From positions 1-61,276 of the IMG/VR virus record IMGVR_UViG_3300024262_000031: a DNA stretch of 61,276 nucleotides, one strand, 5' to 3'. The position numbers and the translations under genes were made by a program. Numbering within the stretch: the first letter of the stretch is position 1; the number at the start of each line of letters is the position of its first letter. Of this stretch, positions 25,008 through 33,396 are shown piece by piece. The notes beneath the pieces are model-generated. The model searched no databases. It saw only the letters and a list, made by a program, of their open reading frames with translations, and was not told the origin of the DNA. This DNA is from a virus.

Positions 25008-25745
25008 TTATGAATAACGACTGACAGTAGCTTCAACGGAATTACATCGACCGGAGGTCGAGATAGTCGCATCACCAAGGTCAAATTCCAAGGACTCGTA
25101 ACGGTAGTCCGGCAGAATCGTCATTTCATTCTGTTCTGAACCACATGACAACACGTGGTCAATAACAATGTCAACAGCATAGGGCTCACAAAGGTCGTCA
25201 GATGACGACACCCATTCTGAAGCATCACCTTGTCGTTTCAGAGCATCCACAACTGTGATATCTTCAGCAGTTCCGCTTGTTACATGCTCATACACAAAGT
25301 CAATGGACACGTCCATTGGTTGCTGGTCGCCTTCTCGTACTGTGTCGAGGTCACCACGGTCCAACAGGTACTCATATTCCTTCGCTTCGGTGTAGGTAAC
25401 GTTTCCTTCACCAATCTTAACCTCAATCCGTTGAGGTAGGAAGGTAAGTGTATCCGCGTTGGCTGGCGTAGGTGTACCCCAAGCAGGCGAGAACGCAATG
25501 TTGGTCGTCGGACCTGCACCCGTGGGGGTACGGGCAGTGACGGTGTACTCGGTATCTTGGTTAGCAGTACTAACCGTAAACCGAGCACCAACGGGCACCA
25601 AATCCGTGTCATCAGTGTTCAACACTGGACTGCTGATATCTACATCAGTATCGTTCGCACCGGGGGTTGCCTCATTTAATGTGGCAGTCCCAGAGAGTCC
25701 GTCCTGAATATAAATCAGCGCGTCACGGAGTTCAATTCGGGCCAT
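25008..25745 (-). CDS. major tail tube protein
   Basis: A 245-residue protein if it starts at ATG 25745, which has GGAGG nine bases upstream and lies 4 bp after the preceding stop; a longer frame to 25829 overlaps that gene. The N-terminus is MARIELRDALIYIQDG. Strand-rich segments follow, with an Ala/Thr/Pro-rich inserted part at ~18-90 (TVSTANQDTEYTVTARTPTG), then QRIEVKIGEGNVTYTEAKEY, PMDVSIDFVYEHVTSG and EMTILPDYRYESLEFDLGDA. The pattern of strands, the acidic surface and the gene order (neck genes, this gene, hairpin, chaperones, tape measure) support a tube subunit. Assignment is by context and composition, not by a named motif. Confidence 0.8.
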   Translation of the reverse strand: MARIELRDALIYIQDGLSGTATLNEATPGANDTDVDISSPVLNTDDTDLVPVGARFTVSTANQDTEYTVTARTPTGAGPTTNIAFSPAWGTPTPANADTLTFLPQRIEVKIGEGNVTYTEAKEYEYLLDRGDLDTVREGDQQPMDVSIDFVYEHVTSGTAEDITVVDALKRQGDASEWVSSSDDLCEPYAVDIVIDHVLSCGSEQNEMTILPDYRYESLEFDLGDATISTSGRCNSVEATVSRYS

Positions 25746-25749
25746 AGTT

Positions 25750-26256
25750 TTAGCCTCCAGTTGGATAATTAAGGTACAACTCAAATTTACCATCCACTGC
25801 GGATTGTCTGATACGCTCAGTGGCACCAATCTGTCCGAAGTGGATTAACTTAATGCTCTCATTTTTTCCTCGCATCTCGGAGAGACAACCCAAGAGCGTT
25901 TGATCGTCTACACCTCCCGTATCCGGACCGAATCTGTAAATGGGGATCGGCAATTCCATCGCTTCAAGAAACGCACCGCCCCAATTAAAGAGCTTAAACG
26001 TATTCTCCCCTTGTCCTTCCATGTAGTCCGTCATCAGGATGTTAATGTTAATCCAAAGTCTCCAATACTTACTACTAAGTTCTCGAATGTAAGGTCCATT
26101 TACTCGTAATTCACATCTATCTACTTCCATCTTCTCAGGTTCACGTTCATCAATACCTTCTACTAGAATAGGTAAATTCAGTCCGTCTGCTACGTTCTTA
26201 AAGTGTACGGCTAGTGAGGAGAATATCCATCGTGGCCAATTAGGGTTCGCAGCCAT
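25750..26256 (-). CDS. putative tail terminator / neck protein (168 aa)
   Basis: A 168-residue protein just upstream of the tail tube gene, the place of the tail terminator in siphoviruses. It begins MAANPNWPRWIFSSLAVHF and contains LPILVEGIDERE, an amphipathic strand set (YWRLWININILMTD) and the end FELYLNYPTGG. Strand-helix alternation fits a terminator fold. It overlaps the preceding gene by one base. There is no motif that proves the role. Confidence 0.65.
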   Translation of the reverse strand: MAANPNWPRWIFSSLAVHFKNVADGLNLPILVEGIDEREPEKMEVDRCELRVNGPYIRELSSKYWRLWININILMTDYMEGQGENTFKLFNWGGAFLEAMELPIPIYRFGPDTGGVDDQTLLGCLSEMRGKNESIKLIHFGQIGATERIRQSAVDGKFELYLNYPTGG

Positions 26257-26666
26257 TATTCACCCTCCTCAGTCATGATCCAATCGTGAGCTTCAGACAA
26301 GCAACACGGTGGTCCATAGGCTAGTTGCTTCCGATATAAATCCCCGTTAAGTCGCATTTCAAATCGCACCTCAAAAGCTGGATGCTGGTACGGCATTTGA
26401 AACGTTACAATACTCATGCAAGTCATCATGGTAGGTGGGAAGTATGCTAAGAATGGTTCCCAACCTAAAGTTTGATCCTCTGCTGACATAAAGGGAAAAT
26501 CTGGTGCTACTAGAATCCCATCCTCGGGGACTGTGGTATGTGTACGCAACCCTTGTGCGTAGAGGCCAAAGTTGCTCCAAATATACTTCTCCAGTACGAT
26601 AGCCTGTGGACTAAGGTAGACTATTCTAGCACTAGCGATTGCAAGTTGTGTGGGTACATCAACCAT
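26256..26666 (-). CDS. neck-region hypothetical protein, paralogue of the N-terminus of the 349-aa protein
   Basis: A 136-residue protein that matches residues ~20-120 of the next gene upstream. Both share a LY/KYAQGL-T-HTTVPEDG segment, then a DQTLGWEPF-like Trp motif, PPTMMTCMSIVTFQ, and FEVRFEMRLNGDLYRKQ (there FDVRLNGVIWRRQ). The two genes are adjacent and overlap by one base, so this is a local duplication with one copy later fused to a LamG domain. Position between the coat and tail tube genes suggests a head-tail connection or virion surface protein. Confidence 0.7.
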   Translation of the reverse strand: MVDVPTQLAIASARIVYLSPQAIVLEKYIWSNFGLYAQGLRTHTTVPEDGILVAPDFPFMSAEDQTLGWEPFLAYFPPTMMTCMSIVTFQMPYQHPAFEVRFEMRLNGDLYRKQLAYGPPCCLSEAHDWIMTEEGE

Positions 26667-27715
26667 TATCCAGGCTCCCGTCCGTTACCGTCATTGTACA
26701 AATAGTTTAGTTCGGTTCGAGTAAGTAACTTATCAAACAGACACCATTGGTCTAAACGTACTATGGGGTCAACCCTTGTTTTCATAGCTCCAAACTTTAT
26801 TTTATTGATTGAGTCTTCAACAAAATCAACAGTAATTTCTTCAGTACAGTCACCATTGTTAAAGGAACCACCGATAGCCCCGTTCGCTGAGTCATAATAG
26901 TATTCTAAGAACATCCATGTATCCGGAACGGCATCTACAGGGGTAAAATCAGATACTTCTTTGTTAAAGAGCTTGAATTTGAATTTTGGACTACGGGCAT
27001 CCCATTCTATCTTACCCTTCTCACGCCCGTCTTCAAAGAGTTGCATAATCTTTTGGTTTTTATCACCGGAGACCGTTGTATCAAAATAGACCCAACCACA
27101 AAGTGTGAAGTCAGCATTTGATGAAAACAGATCGGTATTGAGACCAAAATACTCTTTATTGGCTGGATAAAATACAGCCGCATTTCCTACAACAGCGTTT
27201 GCCGTATACGGTACTGTGTTGTATTCTGTCAAGTGGTTAGTTCCTATTGAATCATAACGGGTACCACTGGTCTCATTCATCGTCCAACAAGCTAGAGCCG
27301 CTATTTCTAAAGTATCCAGAGCATCGCCATCCCATGCAAACCAATCTCGATCCCTACCTAATGGCCCCTGGTCGTCTTGGCGTCTCCAAATGACGCCGTT
27401 CAAACGAACGTCAAAAGTTGCTACCCAACCCCATGCGTTGGCGGTTTGATATACATCTAAGGCCAATGCACACGCCATAGTGGCTGGAAGAGTTACTAAG
27501 TCTTCCCAATCCTCGGTTTGGTCCGTGGGCGAATCAGCGAGATTCTCCGGGGCTGTGCCATTGCCATCTTCGGGAACCGTATCATGTGTCGAGAGGGCTT
27601 GTGCATACTTCCCATTGGCTACCAGATAGTCGGCTTCTAGGTCGAGAATATCCTGCCAGTATGTGGCAATATCCACGTCTACAGCGGCTAGTGTAGTTTC
27701 TATATTAACAGCCAT
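26666..27715 (-). CDS. neck-region protein with C-terminal LamG-like lectin domain
   Basis: A 349-residue protein. Residues 1-~135 are paralogous to the 136-residue neighbour (AQALSTHDTVPEDGNG; TFDVRLNGVIWRRQ). Residues ~140-349 form a LamG/concanavalin A-like domain: ALACWTMNETSGTRYDSIG, NAAVFYPANKEYFGL, DFTLCGWVYFD, WMFLEYYYDSANG, LDQWCLFDKLLTRTELNYLY and the end NDGNGREPG. The same lectin type, with the same NxGNGR ending, closes the 1742-residue gene next door. The fusion suggests a glycan-binding decoration on the neck or upper tail (inference). Confidence 0.75.
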   Translation of the reverse strand: MAVNIETTLAAVDVDIATYWQDILDLEADYLVANGKYAQALSTHDTVPEDGNGTAPENLADSPTDQTEDWEDLVTLPATMACALALDVYQTANAWGWVATFDVRLNGVIWRRQDDQGPLGRDRDWFAWDGDALDTLEIAALACWTMNETSGTRYDSIGTNHLTEYNTVPYTANAVVGNAAVFYPANKEYFGLNTDLFSSNADFTLCGWVYFDTTVSGDKNQKIMQLFEDGREKGKIEWDARSPKFKFKLFNKEVSDFTPVDAVPDTWMFLEYYYDSANGAIGGSFNNGDCTEEITVDFVEDSINKIKFGAMKTRVDPIVRLDQWCLFDKLLTRTELNYLYNDGNGREPG

Positions 27716-27740
27716 GTTTTACTCACAAAGGAAAGGTGGT

Positions 27741-27790
27741 ACTTGTCTACCGTTACCACTGTTATACTTGTCTACCGTTACCACTGTTAT
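27741..27790. repeat. perfect 25-bp tandem duplication at a gene end
   Basis: Positions 27741-27765 and 27766-27790 are identical 25-bp units. The stop codon of the large repeat gene (27764-27762) falls inside the first unit. The duplication therefore copied the last codons of that gene past its stop without lengthening it. Confidence 0.9.
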
Positions 27791-30700
27791 ACATGTATGT
27801 GATTTCGTCATCAGTCAGAATATGCTTCCAGAAATGCACGGCGTCAACAACGCCACCCAGAGGCTTTTTAAGTTCAGCATCGCCACTGATTGTGAAATCG
27901 GCAGCACCCGTATGGATGCCCTTGGTATAAGCTAATGTGGCGAAGGTTCCATTATTTACACTGACACCAAGTTCTTGGTTTGTATCGTCGTAGTATACAC
28001 AGAAGAAATACCATGTATTAGCCGATAGGGCTACCCCATGAGTTAGTTCTGTTTTCTTGCTACCATCTTTTGAGACATTCCACTTTAGGTGACCATCTTT
28101 TTTAGCCCGTAACAGATACTCACGCTCACTAGACCCTTCGTCCCATTTTCCAAAGAACCGATATTCTTTATCCCAATTGTTTACCTTAATCCAACCAGTA
28201 AACATGAAGTCAATATTTCCAGTTTGAAGAGTCGCATCATTAGCAGCTATCAATTGTTCATTGTTAGCTAACACGAAGTTAGCCGCGTTACTGACCTTAC
28301 CAGTCGTGTAACCCACGGTGTTCCAGTCGATAAGGTCATTGTTACCCCAAGAGTCATACCGTACACCGCTTGTCTCGTCTAGGTGCCAAGCTGAAATCAG
28401 ATTGGCAGCTAAGATGCACACACTATGGTCGACACCAACGGTGCTGCTCGCATTTGCATAAATTATCTTCGTGACACCGACACTATGATTTATCTCAATG
28501 GTGCTGTTAGCCGACCGTTGGAACACAGCCGAGTATTCAGCGTCATGGTCCAAGGTTAAGGTTGAGCTACCATCTCGATTAAAAATAGCCGAGTAGCTCG
28601 CATCCTGAGCCAAAGCTAAAGTGTTGTCGGCAGCACGATTGTACGTACCCTGAAGCCCAACTTCATGGTCGATTCCAATATCAGAGTCAGTATCACGGTC
28701 GCGGAACACTGACAAGGCTACGTCCTGGTCGAGAGCCAAAACACTATTGGCCGACCTATCACGGAACACTGAAAGTGTTAATTCATGGTCAATACCAATG
28801 TCTGAGTCAGGATTCTGGAAGGCAAGACGTTGATGTGCTACACTGTGATCGACACCAATATCACTATCAAGCCCCCGTGTCATGACCTTTTGATTCGAGA
28901 CTGTTTGATCCAGGCTCAGTGCTGAGTCACCGCTTCGAGGTCGTACCATCGAAATACTGACCTCTTGACCCATATCCAAATTACTGTCACCATCACGTCC
29001 GTACACAGGGCCGCCGTCGGCTATCTGTACAAGCTCGATTGAATCTTCTAACGAACGATTGAAGATACTACCGCTTGAAATCACATCCGAAGTTATCGTC
29101 AAGTCGGATTGAGCACCTCGCCCATGCGCGTGCTGCAATACAACATCTTGAGTGACACCAATGTCCGATTGGACCCCACGGTTCCAAACGCTACCAGCCG
29201 CACTTGCGTCGTGCGAGATGCTCAAATCACTTTGAGCACCACGATAGAACGTTCCTTGGTAACTCGCCGTGTGGTCCATAGTTAATGCTGAGCTTGCCCC
29301 AAGCTCTCTAACTACAGATAATCCAACATCTTGACTCAAGGTCAAATCAGATTGCGCCCCTAACTCGCGAATAACTGACAGCCCCACATCTTGAGAGATG
29401 GCGAGGGTATTTGAGGCTGTCCTATTGAGTACTTTCTGTACCTCAGCGTCTTGTGTAATCGTAAGGTCTGATTGGGCACCCTTGTTGAACACATGGACAA
29501 CTGAGGCTTCCTGGTCCATTGACAGGGTGGATTGTGCCGACTGGCTTGAGATGTGCGACACAGTCACACTATCAGCTATACCGATATCTGATGAGGCAGA
29601 CCGCATCGCCACGTGAGAGGCATGGACTGTGTGGTCTAACGCAAGTGTCGAACTAGCTGTACGACTAAACACTGCCGAGTAAGCAGCCTCGTGGTACATC
29701 ATTATTTGACTACTTACGGCCAGTTCCCGGGTTACTGACAACCCGACTATTTGAGTCAGACTCAGAGTCGATTCAGCGTCTCGACTCATGGCCTTTTGGG
29801 CTACAGCATCATCTGTGAGGCTCAGAGTCGACTCAGCGTCTCGACTCATGGCCTTTTGGGCCTCAGCATCGTGGCTAAGACTCAGAGTTGACTCAGCGTC
29901 TCGACTCAGGGCCTTTTGGGCTACAGCATCATCTGTGAGACTTAGAGTCGAGTCAGCGTCTCGATACATGGTCTTTTGGGCTACAGCATCATTTGTAAGG
30001 CTCAGAGTTGACTCAGCGTCTCGACTCATGGTCTTTTGGGCTACAGCATCGTTGCTAAGACTCAGAGTTGACTCTGAGCCTCGATACATGGTCTTTTGTA
30101 CACTAACCTCTTGGTCCAATGTCAGTGTATTGCCAATGCTCTGCCCACGGTAGACTAGGACGCTCGCTGTGTGCCCCAAAGAGAGCGAGTTGCCCGCACC
30201 CCGGTTCAGAATGGCTTGTACGTCTACTTGCTGCGTAAGGGCCAATGTCGAGCCCTCAAGCGTGTTATTATCGGGACCACGATTCCAGATGCTACCAGCC
30301 GCACTCACATCCTGACTCAAGCTCAAGGCTGAATCCGTACTACGTGAACGATGCACAGACAACTGTGCTGTTTGGTCAAGTGTTAAACTGTTACCCTCTA
30401 AGGTACTATTGTCCGGGCCACGATTCCAAATGCTACCCTCAAGGCTAACACTTTGACTGCATGTCAAGTAGCTCATACCGCTACCTTCCATACCGGCTTG
30501 ATAGTTGCATTGATGCCCAAGGTCAATAATTGATTGTGCTGACGCAAATCGAATTCGCTGTACAGTAGCATCGTGGTCCAAAGTTAGATCATTCTGGGCA
30601 TCACGTGGACGAATAACCTGCACCCCAGCGACATGGTCAAGATCAAGCTCAGAGGCCGAACCATCGCTTTGGGCGAGAGTCTTAGCTACATCCTGGTCAA

Positions 30701-32990
30701 GAATAATGTCGGTTTGTGGGCCACGGTTGAAAATACTGCCCGAGCTAATCACATCTTGAGACATAACGAGATCGTTATGTGGATTACGATTCCAAATACT
30801 ACCTTCTTTATTCAGGTCTTGATCTAAGGTAAGTGTGTTGCCTTCTAGGGTTGCATTGTCAGGTCCACGATTCCAAATGCTACCCTCTGTATTGACCATT
30901 TGGTCAATTATTAACTGACTACTTGCGGCCAGTTCACGGATTACTGACAACTCGACTGCTTGAGTCAGGCTGAGAGTGGATTCAGCATCCCGGTACATAA
31001 CTTTTTGTACGCTAACATCTTGATCCAATATCAGAGTATTACCCACACTCTGTCCACGGTAGACCAATACGCTCGCTGTGTGCCCCAGAGAGAGCGTGTT
31101 GCCTGCACCCCGGTTCAGAATGGCTTGTACGTCTACTTGCTGCGTAAGAGCCAATGTCGAGCCCTCAAGCGTGTTATTATCGGGACCACGATTCCAGATG
31201 CTACCAGCCGGGCTGGCATCCTGACTCAAGCTCAAGGCTGAATCAGCCCCCCGTGAACGATACACAGACAACTGTGCTGTTTGGTCCAGTGTTAGGCTAT
31301 TACCCTCTAAAGTATTATTGTCAGGACCGCGATTCCAAATGCTACCCTCAAGGCTAACACTTTGACTGCATACCAGGTAGCTCATACCGCTACCATCCGT
31401 ACCGACTTGATAGTTGCATTGATGCCCGAGGTTAAGGTCAGATTGAGCCATTGCATACCGTACTCGCTGCACGCTAGCATCATGGTCCAAGCTGAGGACA
31501 TTCTGGGCACTACGTGGCCGAATAACCTGCACCCCAGCGGCATGGTCAAGATCAAGTTCGGAACCAGACCCGTCGCTTTGGGCGAGAGTCTTAGCTACGT
31601 CTTGGTCCATAGCAATGTCGGATTGTGGGCCACGGTTAAAAATACTGCCAGAACTAATCACATCTTGAGACATGACTAAATCGTCGCTAGGCCCTCGGTT
31701 CCAAATGCTACCTTCAGGGCTAGCCGTCTGGTCTAATGTGAGTGTGTTACCCTCAAACGTGGCATTATCAGGGTTGCGATACCAAATACTACCGTCTTTA
31801 CGTACCTCGTGGCCCACAGCAATGGCTGATTCAGCATCTCGATTCCAAATACTTCCTTCCGTACTAACTAACTGATCCATACTCAAGTCGGAATTAGCAC
31901 TTCGATTAAATATTGCTGAATAGCTAACATTCTGGTCCAACCCTAAATCGGATTGGGCAGGTGTTCCAAAAGCTGTCCCTGCCGTACTAACCTCTTGTCC
32001 AAGAATAAGAGTGTTTTCTGCTGATCTGTTATAAATACTTCCTGCTGCACTAGCTGAATGATTCAAGTTAAGTGTATTTTCTGGTGTTCGATTCCAAACG
32101 CCAGATACATCTACCTGATGTTGTAGATTAAGTGTTGATTTAGCACTTCGATTGAAAATACTACCAGCGGCACTCACTGAGTGTTGAATGTTAATGTCGT
32201 TTGTTTCATGGCCGAAGGTTCGATTGATAACTTTTACAATCTCGACACCAACACCCAATGTATTGAATACCAAGTCCGTCGAAATAGCTGAGCGATAAAG
32301 AATCTTTTGAGCGGTAGCTGACTGGTCTAGAATTAAGTCGTTTTGTGCTGCGTAAATTTGAGAGACCCCGAGAGACGCAGACTGGGCCAGACTCAATGTA
32401 TTCTCAGCAGACCGATACATAACCTTTTGAACGGCTACGTCATGGTCTAATGGAATGTTATGTTCGGGATGGTGGGTTGACCATGGAACTACCTCGGCAT
32501 AACTATCTAGGTTACAAAGTATGTTGCTGGCATTTTCATGGAAAATACGTTCGGCATGTTGGCCAACTATAACTCTACCTACAATAATCCAGCCCGCACC
32601 GTGATCCAGTTTTTCGATACTCTTGATTTCAAAGCGTTGGTTATTATAGACAATCCAATCGTCCATATTAAATTCAAAATCATTAGGTAGATGACGGCCC
32701 TCTATAGCAAAGGTCTTAACACCGGAGTCGAATGTGCCACCATACACCATTGTTTTGTTCGCAGAAATCTGTGATATAGATTGTAAGACTTCACGAGCAA
32801 GTTTGGTGGGGGTAACCACTGCCGTCAGTTCATAACTGATTTTATCAATGGTTTTTACACCCGTGGTATAATCAGTTTCAGCGTCTATCAGTTGATATAC
32901 AACTATACTAGCACCGTATTGGTTTCGCAAACCATACAGCACTTGACGGACTAGCCGTACATATCGACGTTGAACAAGATTAAGACTCAT
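27762..32990 (-). CDS. giant neck-repeat-lectin fusion protein (1742 aa)
   Basis: Three parts are visible. Residues 1-~165 look like a small head-tail joining/neck domain (YVRLVRQVLYGLRNQYG, a GRHLPNDFEFNMDDWIVYN strand region, GWIIVGRVIVGQ). Residues ~185-1500 are roughly sixty copies of a 20-residue repeat with consensus S/N-T/D-L-x-L-D/S-Q/H-D-V/A-x-x-x-x-V-x-x-R-S/D-A-x; some units carry a six-residue insert (GPDNNTLEGN...). Residues ~1510-1742 are a LamG-like lectin (LISAWHLDETSGVRYDSWG; FTGWIKV; WYFFCVYYDD; ITYMYNSGNGR). The repeat family also occurs in the 547-residue tail protein. A 909-bp segmental duplication lies within the array. The repeats probably form an extended beta rod that presents the lectin away from the neck; this is inference. 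Confidence 0.82.
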   Translation of the reverse strand: MSLNLVQRRYVRLVRQVLYGLRNQYGASIVVYQLIDAETDYTTGVKTIDKISYELTAVVTPTKLAREVLQSISQISANKTMVYGGTFDSGVKTFAIEGRHLPNDFEFNMDDWIVYNNQRFEIKSIEKLDHGAGWIIVGRVIVGQHAERIFHENASNILCNLDSYAEVVPWSTHHPEHNIPLDHDVAVQKVMYRSAENTLSLAQSASLGVSQIYAAQNDLILDQSATAQKILYRSAISTDLVFNTLGVGVEIVKVINRTFGHETNDINIQHSVSAAGSIFNRSAKSTLNLQHQVDVSGVWNRTPENTLNLNHSASAAGSIYNRSAENTLILGQEVSTAGTAFGTPAQSDLGLDQNVSYSAIFNRSANSDLSMDQLVSTEGSIWNRDAESAIAVGHEVRKDGSIWYRNPDNATFEGNTLTLDQTASPEGSIWNRGPSDDLVMSQDVISSGSIFNRGPQSDIAMDQDVAKTLAQSDGSGSELDLDHAAGVQVIRPRSAQNVLSLDHDASVQRVRYAMAQSDLNLGHQCNYQVGTDGSGMSYLVCSQSVSLEGSIWNRGPDNNTLEGNSLTLDQTAQLSVYRSRGADSALSLSQDASPAGSIWNRGPDNNTLEGSTLALTQQVDVQAILNRGAGNTLSLGHTASVLVYRGQSVGNTLILDQDVSVQKVMYRDAESTLSLTQAVELSVIRELAASSQLIIDQMVNTEGSIWNRGPDNATLEGNTLTLDQDLNKEGSIWNRNPHNDLVMSQDVISSGSIFNRGPQTDIILDQDVAKTLAQSDGSASELDLDHVAGVQVIRPRDAQNDLTLDHDATVQRIRFASAQSIIDLGHQCNYQAGMEGSGMSYLTCSQSVSLEGSIWNRGPDNSTLEGNSLTLDQTAQLSVHRSRSTDSALSLSQDVSAAGSIWNRGPDNNTLEGSTLALTQQVDVQAILNRGAGNSLSLGHTASVLVYRGQSIGNTLTLDQEVSVQKTMYRGSESTLSLSNDAVAQKTMSRDAESTLSLTNDAVAQKTMYRDADSTLSLTDDAVAQKALSRDAESTLSLSHDAEAQKAMSRDAESTLSLTDDAVAQKAMSRDAESTLSLTQIVGLSVTRELAVSSQIMMYHEAAYSAVFSRTASSTLALDHTVHASHVAMRSASSDIGIADSVTVSHISSQSAQSTLSMDQEASVVHVFNKGAQSDLTITQDAEVQKVLNRTASNTLAISQDVGLSVIRELGAQSDLTLSQDVGLSVVRELGASSALTMDHTASYQGTFYRGAQSDLSISHDASAAGSVWNRGVQSDIGVTQDVVLQHAHGRGAQSDLTITSDVISSGSIFNRSLEDSIELVQIADGGPVYGRDGDSNLDMGQEVSISMVRPRSGDSALSLDQTVSNQKVMTRGLDSDIGVDHSVAHQRLAFQNPDSDIGIDHELTLSVFRDRSANSVLALDQDVALSVFRDRDTDSDIGIDHEVGLQGTYNRAADNTLALAQDASYSAIFNRDGSSTLTLDHDAEYSAVFQRSANSTIEINHSVGVTKIIYANASSTVGVDHSVCILAANLISAWHLDETSGVRYDSWGNNDLIDWNTVGYTTGKVSNAANFVLANNEQLIAANDATLQTGNIDFMFTGWIKVNNWDKEYRFFGKWDEGSSEREYLLRAKKDGHLKWNVSKDGSKKTELTHGVALSANTWYFFCVYYDDTNQELGVSVNNGTFATLAYTKGIHTGAADFTISGDAELKKPLGGVVDAVHFWKHILTDDEITYMYNSGNGRQV
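30060..31689 (-). repeat. 909-bp segmental duplication inside the repeat gene
   Basis: About 30060-30780 and 30969-31689 are similar base for base at a constant offset of 909 (303 codons). Anchors are 30291-30300 with 31200-31209, and 30721 with 31630. The unit spans many 20-residue repeats, including the two Cys-containing ones (NLGHQCNYQ and YLVCSQSVS), so expansion has worked on two size scales. Confidence 0.88.
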
Positions 32991-33011
32991 TGTGTACCCA
33001 GCTTCTTTTGG

Positions 33012-33323
33012 TTACTTAGATTGTGTGGGTTGTGTAGGACAATCATCAAGCTCAGGACAACGATCACATACTTTAGCCATGACAGCGGCGACCCATTTCA
33101 TACAGTCAGCACTATGGGTTAAAGCAATAGTTGATTTTTCTACTAAATCCGCTAGGGTTTCTTTTTGGTATTCTTCTAATGAAGTAATCCTATCACTGAG
33201 TTTGTCTTCTCGTTTCCAGTCTCGCCAGATGAAGAAGAGAACTACTCCGATCAATGGCCCATACTGTGAGAGCAGACTAGACCAAATTAACGGATCTATT
33301 TGCGACATAAGTAAAGCATCCAT
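33012..33323 (-). CDS. small membrane-anchored protein with helical tail, holin-like size
   Basis: Translation from ATG 33323 (GAAGGA seven bases upstream) gives 103 residues. A longer frame to 33386 would include the coat gene terminator hairpin and is rejected. There is one hydrophobic segment (YGPLIGVVLFFIW), then a charged amphipathic helix (RDWKREDKLSDRITSLEEYQ) and a C-terminus with three Cys (C79, C91, C94). Small one-membrane-pass phage proteins of this design include holin-like and virion-membrane proteins, but no family is assigned. It lies between the coat and neck genes and should be expressed late. Confidence 0.68.
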   Translation of the reverse strand: MDALLMSQIDPLIWSSLLSQYGPLIGVVLFFIWRDWKREDKLSDRITSLEEYQKETLADLVEKSTIALTHSADCMKWVAAVMAKVCDRCPELDDCPTQPTQSK

Positions 33324-33345
33324 GTGGAATTCCTTCCGCGAGATT

Positions 33346-33378
33346 AAAAAAGGTGCCCGGCCCGAAGGCCGGGACACC
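33346..33378 (-). terminator. intrinsic terminator of the coat protein gene
   Basis: On the leftward strand, GGTG-T-CCCGGCC, loop TTCG, GGCCGGGCACC is followed directly by TTTTTT (33351-33346). It has a strong GC stem, a UUCG tetraloop and a T6 run, and lies 18 bp after the coat stop. It is the clearest terminator in the window and should make coat mRNA the dominant late species. Confidence 0.9.
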
Positions 33379-33396
33379 GTAATCATCTAACTTGGA

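Noticed and set aside
25746-25829. Longer start for the tail tube protein
   Set aside because: It overlaps the upstream gene, while ATG 25745 has GGAGG and a 4-bp gap.
29750-30110. CRISPR-like array of regular 60-bp repeats
   Set aside because: Repeats have no unique spacers, keep codon frame and encode 20-residue protein units; no cas genes.
12781-32990. Diversity-generating retroelement acting on lectin-like fibres
   Set aside because: LamG/lectin domains suggested it, but no reverse transcriptase or template/variable repeat pair with adenine-specific changes is visible in the window.
33324-33386. Longer start for the small membrane protein
   Set aside because: It would translate the coat terminator hairpin; ATG 33323 has a good ribosome site.
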